Assembly: GCA_016707205.1 (NCBI GenBank)
Contig: JADJHZ010000022.1
Span: 1-35,037, forward strand
Reading direction: 5' to 3'
DNA: 35,037 bases
Source: Haliscomenobacter sp.
Lineage (GTDB): Bacteria; Bacteroidota; Bacteroidia; Chitinophagales; Saprospiraceae
The notes below the pieces were generated by a model, which ran no database searches, had not been told where the DNA came from, and saw nothing but the letters and a program-made list of their open reading frames with translations. Made by a program: the position numbers and the translations under genes. Of this stretch, positions 1 to 5,859 are shown one piece after another (the first letter of the stretch is position 1; each line of letters opens with the position of its first letter).

Positions 1-571
1 TGGACACGGCTTCCCGGGAAGCGTTCAGATCGTAGGCGATTTCCTGATGGGTGGCGCTGATGATGCGCGATTCGGTAGCCTCGGCTTTCTTTTCGAGGTA
101 ATTCAGCAAGCGTTCGTCCATGCGCTTGAATGCGATGCTGTCAATGGTGCGGACGAGCTCCATCATGCGGTAATCGTAGGTGCGCATGACGAAGTTTTTC
201 CAGCTTTGGTAACGGGTCATCCATTCGTCGATATACCGAACGGGAATCGCAATAATCGTGGTTTCTTCCTCCGTGGTAGTCCGGATTTCGCTCTTTTTAT
301 TCATCATGCAGCAGGTGAACGACATGGAACACGTTTCGCCGGCTTGCAGATAATAGAGGAACAGCTCGTTGCCTTCCTCGTCTTCGCGCACGACTTTGAT
401 AACTCCGTCGATGACAAGAGGCACCGTTTTGACGTAGGCCCCTACGTCCATTAAAACCTGGCCAGGTTGGAAGTGAAGCAACTTACCTACGGTAGCGATT
501 TCTTCCTGAAGGGCTTTTTCAGCAATTTGCGGGTATTTCTGCTGAACGAGATGTAAAAGATGCGTATCCAT
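1..571 (-). CDS. Crp/Fnr family transcriptional regulator, C-terminus cut by window edge
   Basis: Translating the complement from the ATG at 569-571 gives an open frame of 190 codons that leaves the window at position 1. The N-terminal half reads as a cyclic-nucleotide-binding (cNMP) fold: a FQPGQVLMDVG stretch near residue 34, followed by a VIDGVIKVVREDEEGNELFL-type beta-roll and a YYLQAGETCSMS turn. A long dimerisation helix follows (MELVRTIDSIAFKRMDERLL). The visible end (SATHQEIAYDLNASREAVS) is the start of the helix-turn-helix that binds DNA. The arginine expected of true cAMP binders is not evident, so the ligand is unknown; a Cys pair (FTCCMM, near residue 84) could suggest redox sensing, but that is speculation. 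Its direction matches the next genes, but a gap of about 120 bases separates it from the DUF983 gene. Confidence 0.88.
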   Translation of the reverse strand, partial: MDTHLLHLVQQKYPQIAEKALQEEIATVGKLLHFQPGQVLMDVGAYVKTVPLVIDGVIKVVREDEEGNELFLYYLQAGETCSMSFTCCMMNKKSEIRTTTEEETTIIAIPVRYIDEWMTRYQSWKNFVMRTYDYRMMELVRTIDSIAFKRMDERLLNYLEKKAEATESRIISATHQEIAYDLNASREAVS

Positions 572-613
572 GGGCAGTTCGATTTCATTTAGGGTGCAGC
601 GGGCCGGGTTTAC

Positions 614-638
614 CCTCCTCCGAATCCCGGCGAGGAGG
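614..638. other. Small inverted repeat between the Crp/Fnr and DUF983 genes
   Basis: CCTCCTC (614-620) pairs perfectly with GAGGAGG (632-638) around an 11-nt loop. It lies just downstream of the DUF983 gene and could end that transcript, but no T-run follows on either strand, so a terminator role is weak. Confidence 0.25.
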
Positions 639-693
639 CTTTGGGGTGGCAGCCCAAGGTGTCCAAACGCTTTTGGGGCCGCTTTCCGAGCGG

Positions 694-1092
694 TTATTTT
701 CGGCCAACGGTTTCTTTGGCGCCTGGATGGTATTTGACGGTCAGGCCAATCCATATAGAACGAGCCAGGCGGAAGAGGTAGACGTACAGCAGCGCCCCTA
801 CCGCCAAAAGGAGCCCGAAAGAAGCCAGCATGCTCCAATCCAGCACCCAGTGAAAAAACAATACGAAGCCTATAGAAAACCATCCGGAAATGATGTAGGA
901 AATAAACATGGCGCCGTAATAAAACCCAGGCTCCGGGAAATAAGATTGTTTGCAGAGCGGGCAATGCGGGTACATGTCAAAAGGTTTCCGAAAGGAAAAG
1001 GCGGGCGTTTCAAACAAGTCGCCCTCATGGCATCGGGGGCATTTGAACCCCAAAATTCCATAGGCCTTTGTGCCTTTTTTTACTATTCCCAT
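694..1092 (-). CDS. DUF983 family membrane protein
   Basis: The 132-residue product starts at an ATG (1090-1092). Residues 18-21 (CPRC) and 44-47 (CPLC) form two CxxC knuckles that very probably bind one zinc ion. Two to three hydrophobic helices follow (FISYIISGWFSIGFVLFF and a second LLLAVGALLYVYLF region). This zinc-knuckle plus membrane-helix layout and the length are typical of DUF983 proteins, which are common in Bacteroidota and alphaproteobacteria. The function is unknown; a role near respiratory complexes has been guessed from context elsewhere, and nothing here tests that. It lies leftward of the methyltransferase gene with a 68-base gap, so it may have its own promoter. Confidence 0.9.
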   Translation of the reverse strand: MGIVKKGTKAYGILGFKCPRCHEGDLFETPAFSFRKPFDMYPHCPLCKQSYFPEPGFYYGAMFISYIISGWFSIGFVLFFHWVLDWSMLASFGLLLAVGALLYVYLFRLARSIWIGLTVKYHPGAKETVGRK

Positions 1093-1160
1093 GACGATTG
1101 CTTCATGTTTTAATTGGCCGCAAGTAACGAAAAATAGAAAAAAACAGGGATGCCTGGCCC

Positions 1161-1754
1161 TTATTTTTTTGCAAAAAGGCGAACTACCGCCGCTTTTCCG
1201 GCGTGAAACCGTCCTTCCTGAAGGTCCGTTTCCACGGCTTCGGCGCGCAGGATCTCCAGCCCTTCAAAATCATCCAGCAACAGATCGGGGGAGTACAGCA
1301 ACTCCGGATTTCGGGGCCCTCCGGAGGAGAAGGCCATTTGGCCGGGGGAAAAGGCTTCGAGGATGACATGCCCTCCGGGCTTCAGACTCCGAATGACTTG
1401 CCGGTGCAGGTAAACCCGCTGCGGTTCGGGAACATGCGCAAAAAAAAGCCCTACCGCATCATAGGCGTTTTCGGGCCAGGGGAAGGACAAAATATCCTGC
1501 GTGACGTAGCGTATGGTCTGGCCTGTCTGCCGGGCCAAGGCTTCCGCCTTTTGGCGGGCCACGACGCTAAAATCGAACGCCTCGGCTTCCCACCCCAAAC
1601 CTGCGGCGAAAACGGCATTGCGCCCTTCTCCTTCCGCCGGCAGCAACAAGCGCCCCGGGGAAAGACTGCTCAGGCATTCCCTGAAAAACCCATTAGGGGA
1701 AATGCCGTATACATACTCTTCTCCAGCATAACGTTCGTCCCAAAAAGCCTGCAT
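1161..1754 (-). CDS. Class I SAM-dependent methyltransferase, TehB/TPMT-like
   Basis: The start chosen is the ATG at 1752-1754, because homologues typically begin at MQAFWDERY and a longer in-frame extension would overlap the ArsR gene; this gives 197 residues. The N-terminal FWDERYAGEEYVYG is the usual entry of TehB/thiopurine-methyltransferase-like enzymes. The SAM-binding motif I region is PAEGEGRNAVFAAGLG, and motif post-I is EAFDFS. DAVGLFFAHVP is motif II and SLKPGGHVILEAF is motif III. The substrate is unknown; relatives methylate small toxic compounds such as tellurite, thiols or thiopurines. It starts 13 bases after the ArsR stop, so the two are almost certainly co-transcribed, which suggests a repressor-controlled detoxification pair. 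Confidence 0.88.
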   Translation of the reverse strand: MQAFWDERYAGEEYVYGISPNGFFRECLSSLSPGRLLLPAEGEGRNAVFAAGLGWEAEAFDFSVVARQKAEALARQTGQTIRYVTQDILSFPWPENAYDAVGLFFAHVPEPQRVYLHRQVIRSLKPGGHVILEAFSPGQMAFSSGGPRNPELLYSPDLLLDDFEGLEILRAEAVETDLQEGRFHAGKAAVVRLFAKK

Positions 1755-1767
1755 ACCATACAGAAAT

Positions 1768-2085
1768 TTACATGTTGCACTGGCAATTTTCCAGGCACTC
1801 GATGATAAGCGAAACATCCCGCTCTTTGAGCGAGTACAACATGCTGCGCCCATCGCGCTTCACGCTCAGCACTCCTTTCAACCGCATGGTTTGGAGGTGA
1901 TGGGAGGTGAGGGATTGCTCGCTTCCGAGCATGTCGCAAATTTGAGTAACAGAAAGCTGCGGGTATTGTTCCAGCAAGTGGACAATACCTAATCGGAGCG
2001 GATGGGCGACGGTTTTGAGAATAAAAGCGATCCGCTCCAGCTTTTCGGCGTTTTTTTGGTCGATTACACCGTTGTTGATTTCCAT
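1768..2085 (-). CDS. ArsR/SmtB family winged-helix repressor
   Basis: The ATG at 2083-2085 gives 105 residues, the usual size of the family; an in-frame extension upstream would cover the promoter. The core KTVAHPLRLGIVHLLEQYP, LSVTQICDMLG and SLTSHHLQTMRLKGVL is the classic ArsR winged helix-turn-helix, followed by the wing VKRDGRSMLYSLK. The C-terminus ECLENCQCNM carries three cysteines in ten residues, which could form a thiol metal or redox site; the canonical ELCVC site on the recognition helix is absent (ICDML has only one Cys). An 18-bp imperfect palindrome sits between the presumed -7 box and the ATG and is a likely operator. The downstream methyltransferase is the obvious target. Confidence 0.92.
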   Translation of the reverse strand: MEINNGVIDQKNAEKLERIAFILKTVAHPLRLGIVHLLEQYPQLSVTQICDMLGSEQSLTSHHLQTMRLKGVLSVKRDGRSMLYSLKERDVSLIIECLENCQCNM

Positions 2086-2106
2086 AGGGTATGATAAACG
2101 CGTGGA

Positions 2107-2124
2107 CCGGGCAATGTTACCCGG
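2107..2124. promoter_or_regulatory. Candidate ArsR operator (imperfect palindrome)
   Basis: CCGGGCAATGTTACCCGG is an 18-bp imperfect palindrome (7 of 9 pairs match, including all five outer GC-rich pairs). It lies 22-39 bases upstream of the ArsR ATG and just downstream of a TATCTTTC box, which is where an autoregulatory operator would block transcription. Confidence 0.45.
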
Positions 2125-2134
2125 ATTAACTTTA

Positions 2135-2142
2135 GAAAGATA
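2135..2142 (-). promoter_or_regulatory. Possible -7 box of the ArsR/methyltransferase operon
   Basis: The complement reads TATCTTTC, one base from the Bacteroidota -7 consensus TAnnTTTG, 50 bases upstream of the ArsR start. The same octamer occurs upstream of the ECF sigma gene, and a TACCTTTC precedes the DUF1015 gene. No good -33 TTG is visible. Confidence 0.35.
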
Positions 2143-2194
2143 CAACCTGAAAAGCAATTTGGTTGGGCTGCCGTCGAAAAAGGGGAAAGAAAAG

Positions 2195-2324
2195 AGGAAC
2201 GAGAGTGAAAATCTGGTGCCCAGAACAAGATTCGAACTTGCACACCCTTGCGAGCACTACCCCCTCAAAGTAGCGTGTCTACCAATTTCACCATCTGGGC
2301 AGATAAAAACACACTCTCGTTCCT
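2195..2324. repeat. 13-bp perfect inverted repeat enclosing the tRNA-Leu gene
   Basis: AGGAACGAGAGTG at 2195-2207 is the exact reverse complement of CACTCTCGTTCCT at 2312-2324. The arms lie 7 bases beyond the tRNA 3' CCA and 12 bases before its 5' end, so leader and trailer of the precursor can pair into a 13-bp stem. On the transcribed strand the 3' arm is followed by a pyrimidine-rich, T-rich tail (2194 down to 2177), so the stem may also help end transcription. Confidence 0.75.
2214..2300 (-). tRNA. tRNA-Leu (anticodon GAG), CCA encoded
   Basis: The complement folds as a class II tRNA. The acceptor stem GCCCAGA pairs with TCTGGGC, followed by discriminator A and encoded CCA (2214-2216). 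The D-arm contains AAATTGGTAGACAC. The anticodon stem CTACT/GGTAG holds the 7-nt loop TTGAGGG, giving anticodon GAG (Leu codons CUU/CUC). A long variable arm follows, then the T-arm with GTTCGAATC. The length is 87 nt with CCA, right for tRNA-Leu. Confidence 0.97.
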
Positions 2325-2355
2325 AAGGGAAGCTTTCGATATTAGGAAAGCGAGG

Positions 2356-2363
2356 CGAATTTA
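2356..2363 (-). promoter_or_regulatory. Candidate -7 box for tRNA-Leu
   Basis: The complement reads TAAATTCG, one base from TAnnTTTG, 56 bases upstream of the mature tRNA 5' end and 32 bases upstream of the 5' arm of the inverted repeat. The identical octamer precedes the M4 peptidase gene near 34488. Confidence 0.4.
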
Positions 2364-2421
2364 GATAAAAAAGTGTTTTCGCGCAAGCCTTTGGGTGGTT
2401 TTTCTACTCCAAAACACCAGA

Positions 2422-2444
2422 CTTGTTGCGGTGGGTCAGCGTGG
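2422..2444. repeat. Copy 1 of a 23-nt repeat flanking the mla pair
   Basis: This stretch matches 4123-4145 at 21 of 23 positions in the same orientation (CTTGTTGCG, two differing bases, GGGTCAGCGTGG). It lies in the 180-base spacer between tRNA-Leu and the ATPase gene. A related but more diverged sequence occurs near 29903. Confidence 0.55.
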
Positions 2445-2481
2445 AGCGGCGGTTGTCTCAAATCGGGACCACCCCAAACGA

Positions 2482-3255
2482 TCAGTGGGTATGCCCCGCG
2501 TCCATGGCCGCGTTGCGCAATCGCTGAAGAAAAGGAGAAGCGAAGATGAAGTTCTTCAGGATCTCATTGTCGCTGCTTAATACCTGATGGCGATCCCCTC
2601 TCCAGGCGATCTTCCCGGTGTGGAGCAGCACGACATTATCGCCGATTTCCATCACCGAGTTCATGTCGTGGGTGTTGATCACCGTGGTGATGTTGTAGTC
2701 CTGCGTGATACTTCGGATAAGCTCGTCGATGACCAGCGCAGTTTTGGGGTCCAATCCCGAGTTGGGCTCGTCGCAAAACAAATAGCGGGGATTCAGCACG
2801 ATTGCGCGGGCAATCCCGACGCGCTTTTGCATCCCGCCGCTGACCTCGGATGGGAATTTGCGGTTCGCGCCTTCCAGGTTGACCCGTTCCAGGCAGTGGT
2901 TGACCTGAAGGTGCTTCTCTTTGGCGGTCATATTGGTGAACATATCCAGGGGGAACCGGACATTCTCCTCTACCGTCAGCGAGTCAAACAAGGCCGAAGC
3001 CTGGAAGAGCATGCCTACTTTCATCCGAAGCGTGCGCACTTCCTTTTTATTCAACTGGCAAAAATTGACGTTGTCGTAGTAGATCACCCCGTTGTCGGGC
3101 GCAAGCAACCCCACCAGCAGCTTGAGCAGCACCGTCTTTCCGCTTCCGCTTCGGCCAATGATCAAATTGGTTTTTCCCGGAAAGAATTCGGTCGTGATCC
3201 CTTTCAGGACGTGGTTTTCGTTGAAACTTTTATATAAATGCTCTGTTCGGATCAT
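2482..3255 (-). CDS. mlaF: ABC transporter ATP-binding protein, MlaF-like
   Basis: The ATG at 3253-3255 gives 257 residues; the longer reading would start inside the permease gene. Walker A is GRSGSGKT (34-41), the Q-loop is at LFQASALFD, the signature is VSGGMQKRVGIAR (138-150), and Walker B is YLFCDEPNSGLDP (158-170), with the H-loop in NTHDM. The SGGMQKRVG signature and DEPNSGLDP are characteristic of MlaF, the ATPase of the MlaFEDB complex that moves phospholipids between the bacterial membranes. It lies 25 bases after the permease stop. No MlaD (MCE-domain) or MlaB gene follows: a tRNA comes next. Confidence 0.92.
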   Translation of the reverse strand: MIRTEHLYKSFNENHVLKGITTEFFPGKTNLIIGRSGSGKTVLLKLLVGLLAPDNGVIYYDNVNFCQLNKKEVRTLRMKVGMLFQASALFDSLTVEENVRFPLDMFTNMTAKEKHLQVNHCLERVNLEGANRKFPSEVSGGMQKRVGIARAIVLNPRYLFCDEPNSGLDPKTALVIDELIRSITQDYNITTVINTHDMNSVMEIGDNVVLLHTGKIAWRGDRHQVLSSDNEILKNFIFASPFLQRLRNAAMDAGHTH

Positions 3256-3280
3256 AGCTCGGGTTTTTTGGGATTGGAAA

Positions 3281-4024
3281 TCAGGTGAGTATGACGGCAA
3301 TCAGGTAGTCGGCCAAAAGGATCATGATGTCGCTGATCACTACGGCATTCGTGCTCGCTTTGCCGAGTTCTATACTCCCTCCTTTCACAAAATACCCCTG
3401 GTAGCAGGAAATAGAGGTGAGCAAATACGCAAATACCACTGCTTTGATGAACATCAGGAATACGTTGTACGGCTCAAAGAAGGACCTGGCGCCCTGGATG
3501 TATTCCTCTGCGGACATTAGCCCTGTGGGGACGGCAGCAACATATCCCCCGACAATACTGATAAAAGCGGCGATGGCCACCAGCAAAGGAATTACCGCAA
3601 TAGCGGCAACGACTTTCGGCATCACCAGATAAGCAGCCGTGTTGACACCCATGATCTCCATGGCGTCGATATGTTCCTTTTGCCGCATTCCTCCGATTTC
3701 TGCAGCCATATTGGACCCGACTTTCCCCGCCAAAACCAGGCAGGTGATGGTGGGCGCCAATTCGATGATAGCGCTGTCGCGAACGATATATCCAATGTAG
3801 TAAATCGGCACCAGCGTCCCGTCCAGCTGGTAGGCAAACTGAATTGCCGTGACCGCGCCAATGAACAGCGAAATGATGATGACGATGATCAGGGAACCTA
3901 CCCCGATGTCGTTCATCTGACGCATCGTCTCTTTGTAGTACATGGCGGACTTCTCCGGCCGGGCAACCGCCGTACCCATCATGATGAGGTAGCGGCCGAA
4001 GTGCGATAGCAATTTTGAAATCAT
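3281..4024 (-). CDS. mlaE: MlaE-family lipid ABC permease
   Basis: This is a 247-residue integral membrane protein with five to six hydrophobic helices, the normal size for MlaE/YrbE. Family hallmarks are the amphipathic N-terminal helix (SHFGRYLIMMGT), the first core helix GSLIIVIIISLFIGAVTAIQ, and the conserved cytoplasmic element VGSNMAAEIGGMRQKEHIDAMEIMGVN that couples to the ATPase. The C-terminal half contains GYFVKGGSIELGKASTNAV, also family-typical. It is the inner-membrane partner of the MlaF-like ATPase directly downstream and should help maintain outer-membrane lipid asymmetry. A TATTTTTG box 30 bases upstream fits a promoter for the pair. Confidence 0.94.
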   Translation of the reverse strand: MISKLLSHFGRYLIMMGTAVARPEKSAMYYKETMRQMNDIGVGSLIIVIIISLFIGAVTAIQFAYQLDGTLVPIYYIGYIVRDSAIIELAPTITCLVLAGKVGSNMAAEIGGMRQKEHIDAMEIMGVNTAAYLVMPKVVAAIAVIPLLVAIAAFISIVGGYVAAVPTGLMSAEEYIQGARSFFEPYNVFLMFIKAVVFAYLLTSISCYQGYFVKGGSIELGKASTNAVVISDIMILLADYLIAVILT

Positions 4025-4053
4025 TGGCGTTTTTTCCGTCCTTTCTGAAACCG

Positions 4054-4061
4054 CAAAAATA
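4054..4061 (-). promoter_or_regulatory. -7 box of the mlaE-mlaF operon
   Basis: The complement reads TATTTTTG, an exact TAnnTTTG match, 30 bases upstream of the mlaE ATG. No clear TTG at -33 is present. Confidence 0.5.
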
Positions 4062-4122
4062 GGGGAAAATTTTCGGGGCTGTCCCAGGATCGGCGCATTA
4101 ATTCCTGAGAGAAATCATTCGG

Positions 4123-4145
4123 CTTGTTGCGACGGGTCAGCGTGG
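4123..4145. repeat. Copy 2 of a 23-nt repeat flanking the mla pair
   Basis: It differs from 2422-2444 at only two positions and has the same orientation. The following sequence (GGAAAAGAGCC, one base, TTTTAAAC) is shared with 29925-29944, so copies 2 and 3 are related over about 70 bases while copy 1 shares only the first 23. Confidence 0.55.
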
Positions 4146-4268
4146 TGGGAAAAGAGCCATTTTAAACCCGCGATGATCCCGTCGAAACAAGTCTATTCTG
4201 GAGTAAATTGAACCAAACCCGGGGATCGCGTTGTTACATTGGCCACCCCCCGTAAAGGAGGGTTTTCG

Positions 4269-4360
4269 CACACTACTGGACCTTTTGGAAACTAGACCTT
4301 CCAGGTTTCGCAAACCTGGAAGGTCTGGGCGCCAGGAAAATGAAAATGTCCAGTAGCGTG
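4269..4360. repeat. Nested palindromic element (two concentric hairpins)
   Basis: The inner stem is perfect over 15 bp: AGACCTTCCAGGTTT (4294-4308), loop CGC, AAACCTGGAAGGTCT (4312-4326). An outer stem pairs CTACTGGAC (4273-4281) with GTCCAGTAG (4348-4356) and extends to 4269/4360 with one mismatch. The structure is far longer than a transcription terminator needs and no T-run follows directly. It resembles the dispersed extragenic palindromes found in many bacterial genomes; that identification is inference. Confidence 0.8.
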
Positions 4361-4380
4361 GGGTTTTCGGATTAAAAACC

Positions 4381-5097
4381 ATGGAAATGAACCGCATTAT
4401 CCTCACCGGGGCAAGCCGGGGAATTGGCTACGAAACCGTTTTGGCTTTGGCCGCAGACCCGCGCCGCCGAATCCTCGCCTTATCCAGGAATTTCCAGCGG
4501 CTCGGAGCGTTGCAGCAGGAAGCCCGGCGCCTGCATCCGGATGCGCAAGTCTTTATCGCCGAAGTCGACCTGGCGCGCCCCCTTCCGCCTTCGTTTCCGG
4601 ATTTGGTAGAACAAACCCTGGGCGGCGCCGACGTGCTGATCCACAACGCCGGATTGCTGCTGAATAAACCTTTTCTGGAATTGGAACGGACCGAATGGGA
4701 ACAGCTCTTCCAGGCCAACCTCTTCGGAGCGGCCGAGTTGTCGCGCCGGCTCTTTCCTTTTTTTCAGCGCAACGCCCAGTCCCATATCGTACATATAGGC
4801 TCTATGGGCGGTTTTCAGGGTAGCGGCAAGTTCCCTGGCCTCAGCGCGTATAGCGCTTCCAAAGCGGCGTTGGCCTGTCTGGCCGAGTGCCTTGCCGAAG
4901 AGTGGAAAGATGCTGGAATTGCCGTAAATTGCCTGGCTTTAGGCGCCGTTCAGACGGAAATGCTGGAACAGGCTTTCCCCGGGTATCAGGCGCCGGTAAG
5001 CAGCTCGGACATGGGCGCCTTCGTTGCCGATTTTGCCCTCAACGGGTGGCGCTTCTTTAATGGAAAAATTTTGCCGGCGTCTTTGTCGACGCCCTAA
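4381..5097 (+). CDS. SDR family NAD(P)-dependent oxidoreductase
   Basis: This is a 238-residue Rossmann-fold short-chain dehydrogenase/reductase. The nucleotide-binding TGASRGIG is at residues 9-16, NAG at 89-91, and the catalytic Ser141 (GSMGG), Tyr157 and Lys161 (YSASK) are all present. After beta-2 the residue pattern ALSRNFQRL suggests NADP(H) preference, but this is not certain. The C-terminus is short and lacks the usual substrate loop length, as in many uncharacterised SDRs, so the substrate cannot be named. A second in-frame ATG two codons later is an equally possible start. It is the first gene of a rightward run with the TANGO2 gene 9 bases downstream. Confidence 0.92.
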   Translation: MEMNRIILTGASRGIGYETVLALAADPRRRILALSRNFQRLGALQQEARRLHPDAQVFIAEVDLARPLPPSFPDLVEQTLGGADVLIHNAGLLLNKPFLELERTEWEQLFQANLFGAAELSRRLFPFFQRNAQSHIVHIGSMGGFQGSGKFPGLSAYSASKAALACLAECLAEEWKDAGIAVNCLALGAVQTEMLEQAFPGYQAPVSSSDMGAFVADFALNGWRFFNGKILPASLSTP

Positions 5098-5106
5098 ACC
5101 ACCGTC

Positions 5107-5859
5107 ATGTGCACCGTTACCTACGTCCCCCGTTCCGGGGGAGGATTTTATCTGAACTCCAACCGGGATGAATCCCCTTCCCGTGCAGCGGAAGGCTTGG
5201 TCCAGATCATGCCGAATGGTAAAAAAATCGTCTTCCCCAAAGACCGCGGGGCCGGCGGAACCTGGATTGCCGCCAATGCGGATGGGATGGTTCTTTGCCT
5301 GCTCAATGGCGCATTCGAGCGCCACGAGCGAAACCCGCCGTACCGGATGAGCCGCGGAATCGTCTTGCTGGAACTTCTGGAGACGCCCGATATCCCCAGG
5401 TCTTTTTCGGAATACAACCTGGAGGGAATCGAACCTTTTACCCTGGTCCTGGCGGGCTGGCATGCGCTTTGGGATTTGCGCTGGGACGGCGATCAGCGCC
5501 ATATACGCCCGCTAAATGGGGAGGAAAGCCATATCTGGTCGTCTGCCACGTTGTACGACGCCGGCGTCCGTAGCCGCCGGGAAAAATGGTTTCGAGCCTG
5601 GGAACAGGCCGATAAAGCGACAGATCTGGAAAAAATGCTTACCTTTCACCTCTATGCCGGAGAGGGAGACCCCCGGAACGATGTCGTGATGAATCGGGAC
5701 GGCCTTGTGCAAACGATTAGCGTCACCAGCATCGTTCACCTCGGGCAGCAGATGGAAATGCATTATTTCGACCTCCTTACCCAAAAAAAGGAGCGGGCAC
5801 AAATTGAGTTGAACCGTGAATTGGTGGAACCCGGCGCAACGCCGTCTTTTCTGGATTAA
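5107..5859 (+). CDS. NRDE family (TANGO2-like) protein
   Basis: The 250-residue product begins MCTVTYVPR and carries the family-defining NRDE motif within LNSNRDESPSR (residues 17-27), followed by GGTWIAANADGMVLCLLNG, also conserved. The Cys at position 2 directly after the initiator Met resembles an N-terminal nucleophile hydrolase arrangement; that is an inference. Human TANGO2 and bacterial relatives have been linked to haem and acyl-CoA/lipid handling, but the bacterial activity is unsettled. It follows the SDR gene by 9 bases and overlaps the next frame by 44 bases, indicating one transcript. Confidence 0.9.
   Translation: MCTVTYVPRSGGGFYLNSNRDESPSRAAEGLVQIMPNGKKIVFPKDRGAGGTWIAANADGMVLCLLNGAFERHERNPPYRMSRGIVLLELLETPDIPRSFSEYNLEGIEPFTLVLAGWHALWDLRWDGDQRHIRPLNGEESHIWSSATLYDAGVRSRREKWFRAWEQADKATDLEKMLTFHLYAGEGDPRNDVVMNRDGLVQTISVTSIVHLGQQMEMHYFDLLTQKKERAQIELNRELVEPGATPSFLD

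Larger units (their letters stand above)
4025..4380. other. Gene-free spacer of 356 bases upstream of the SDR gene
   Basis: No supported gene is present. It holds the mlaE promoter at its left end, a copy of a 23-nt repeat (4123-4145) with a longer A-rich continuation (to about 4199) resembling 29900-29975, and a large nested hairpin (4269-4360) that ends 20 bases before the SDR start. Confidence 0.7.

Noticed and set aside
47..454. Rightward frame of 135 residues
   Set aside because: It lies antisense to the Crp/Fnr regulator, which shows clear domain motifs; the forward translation shows none.
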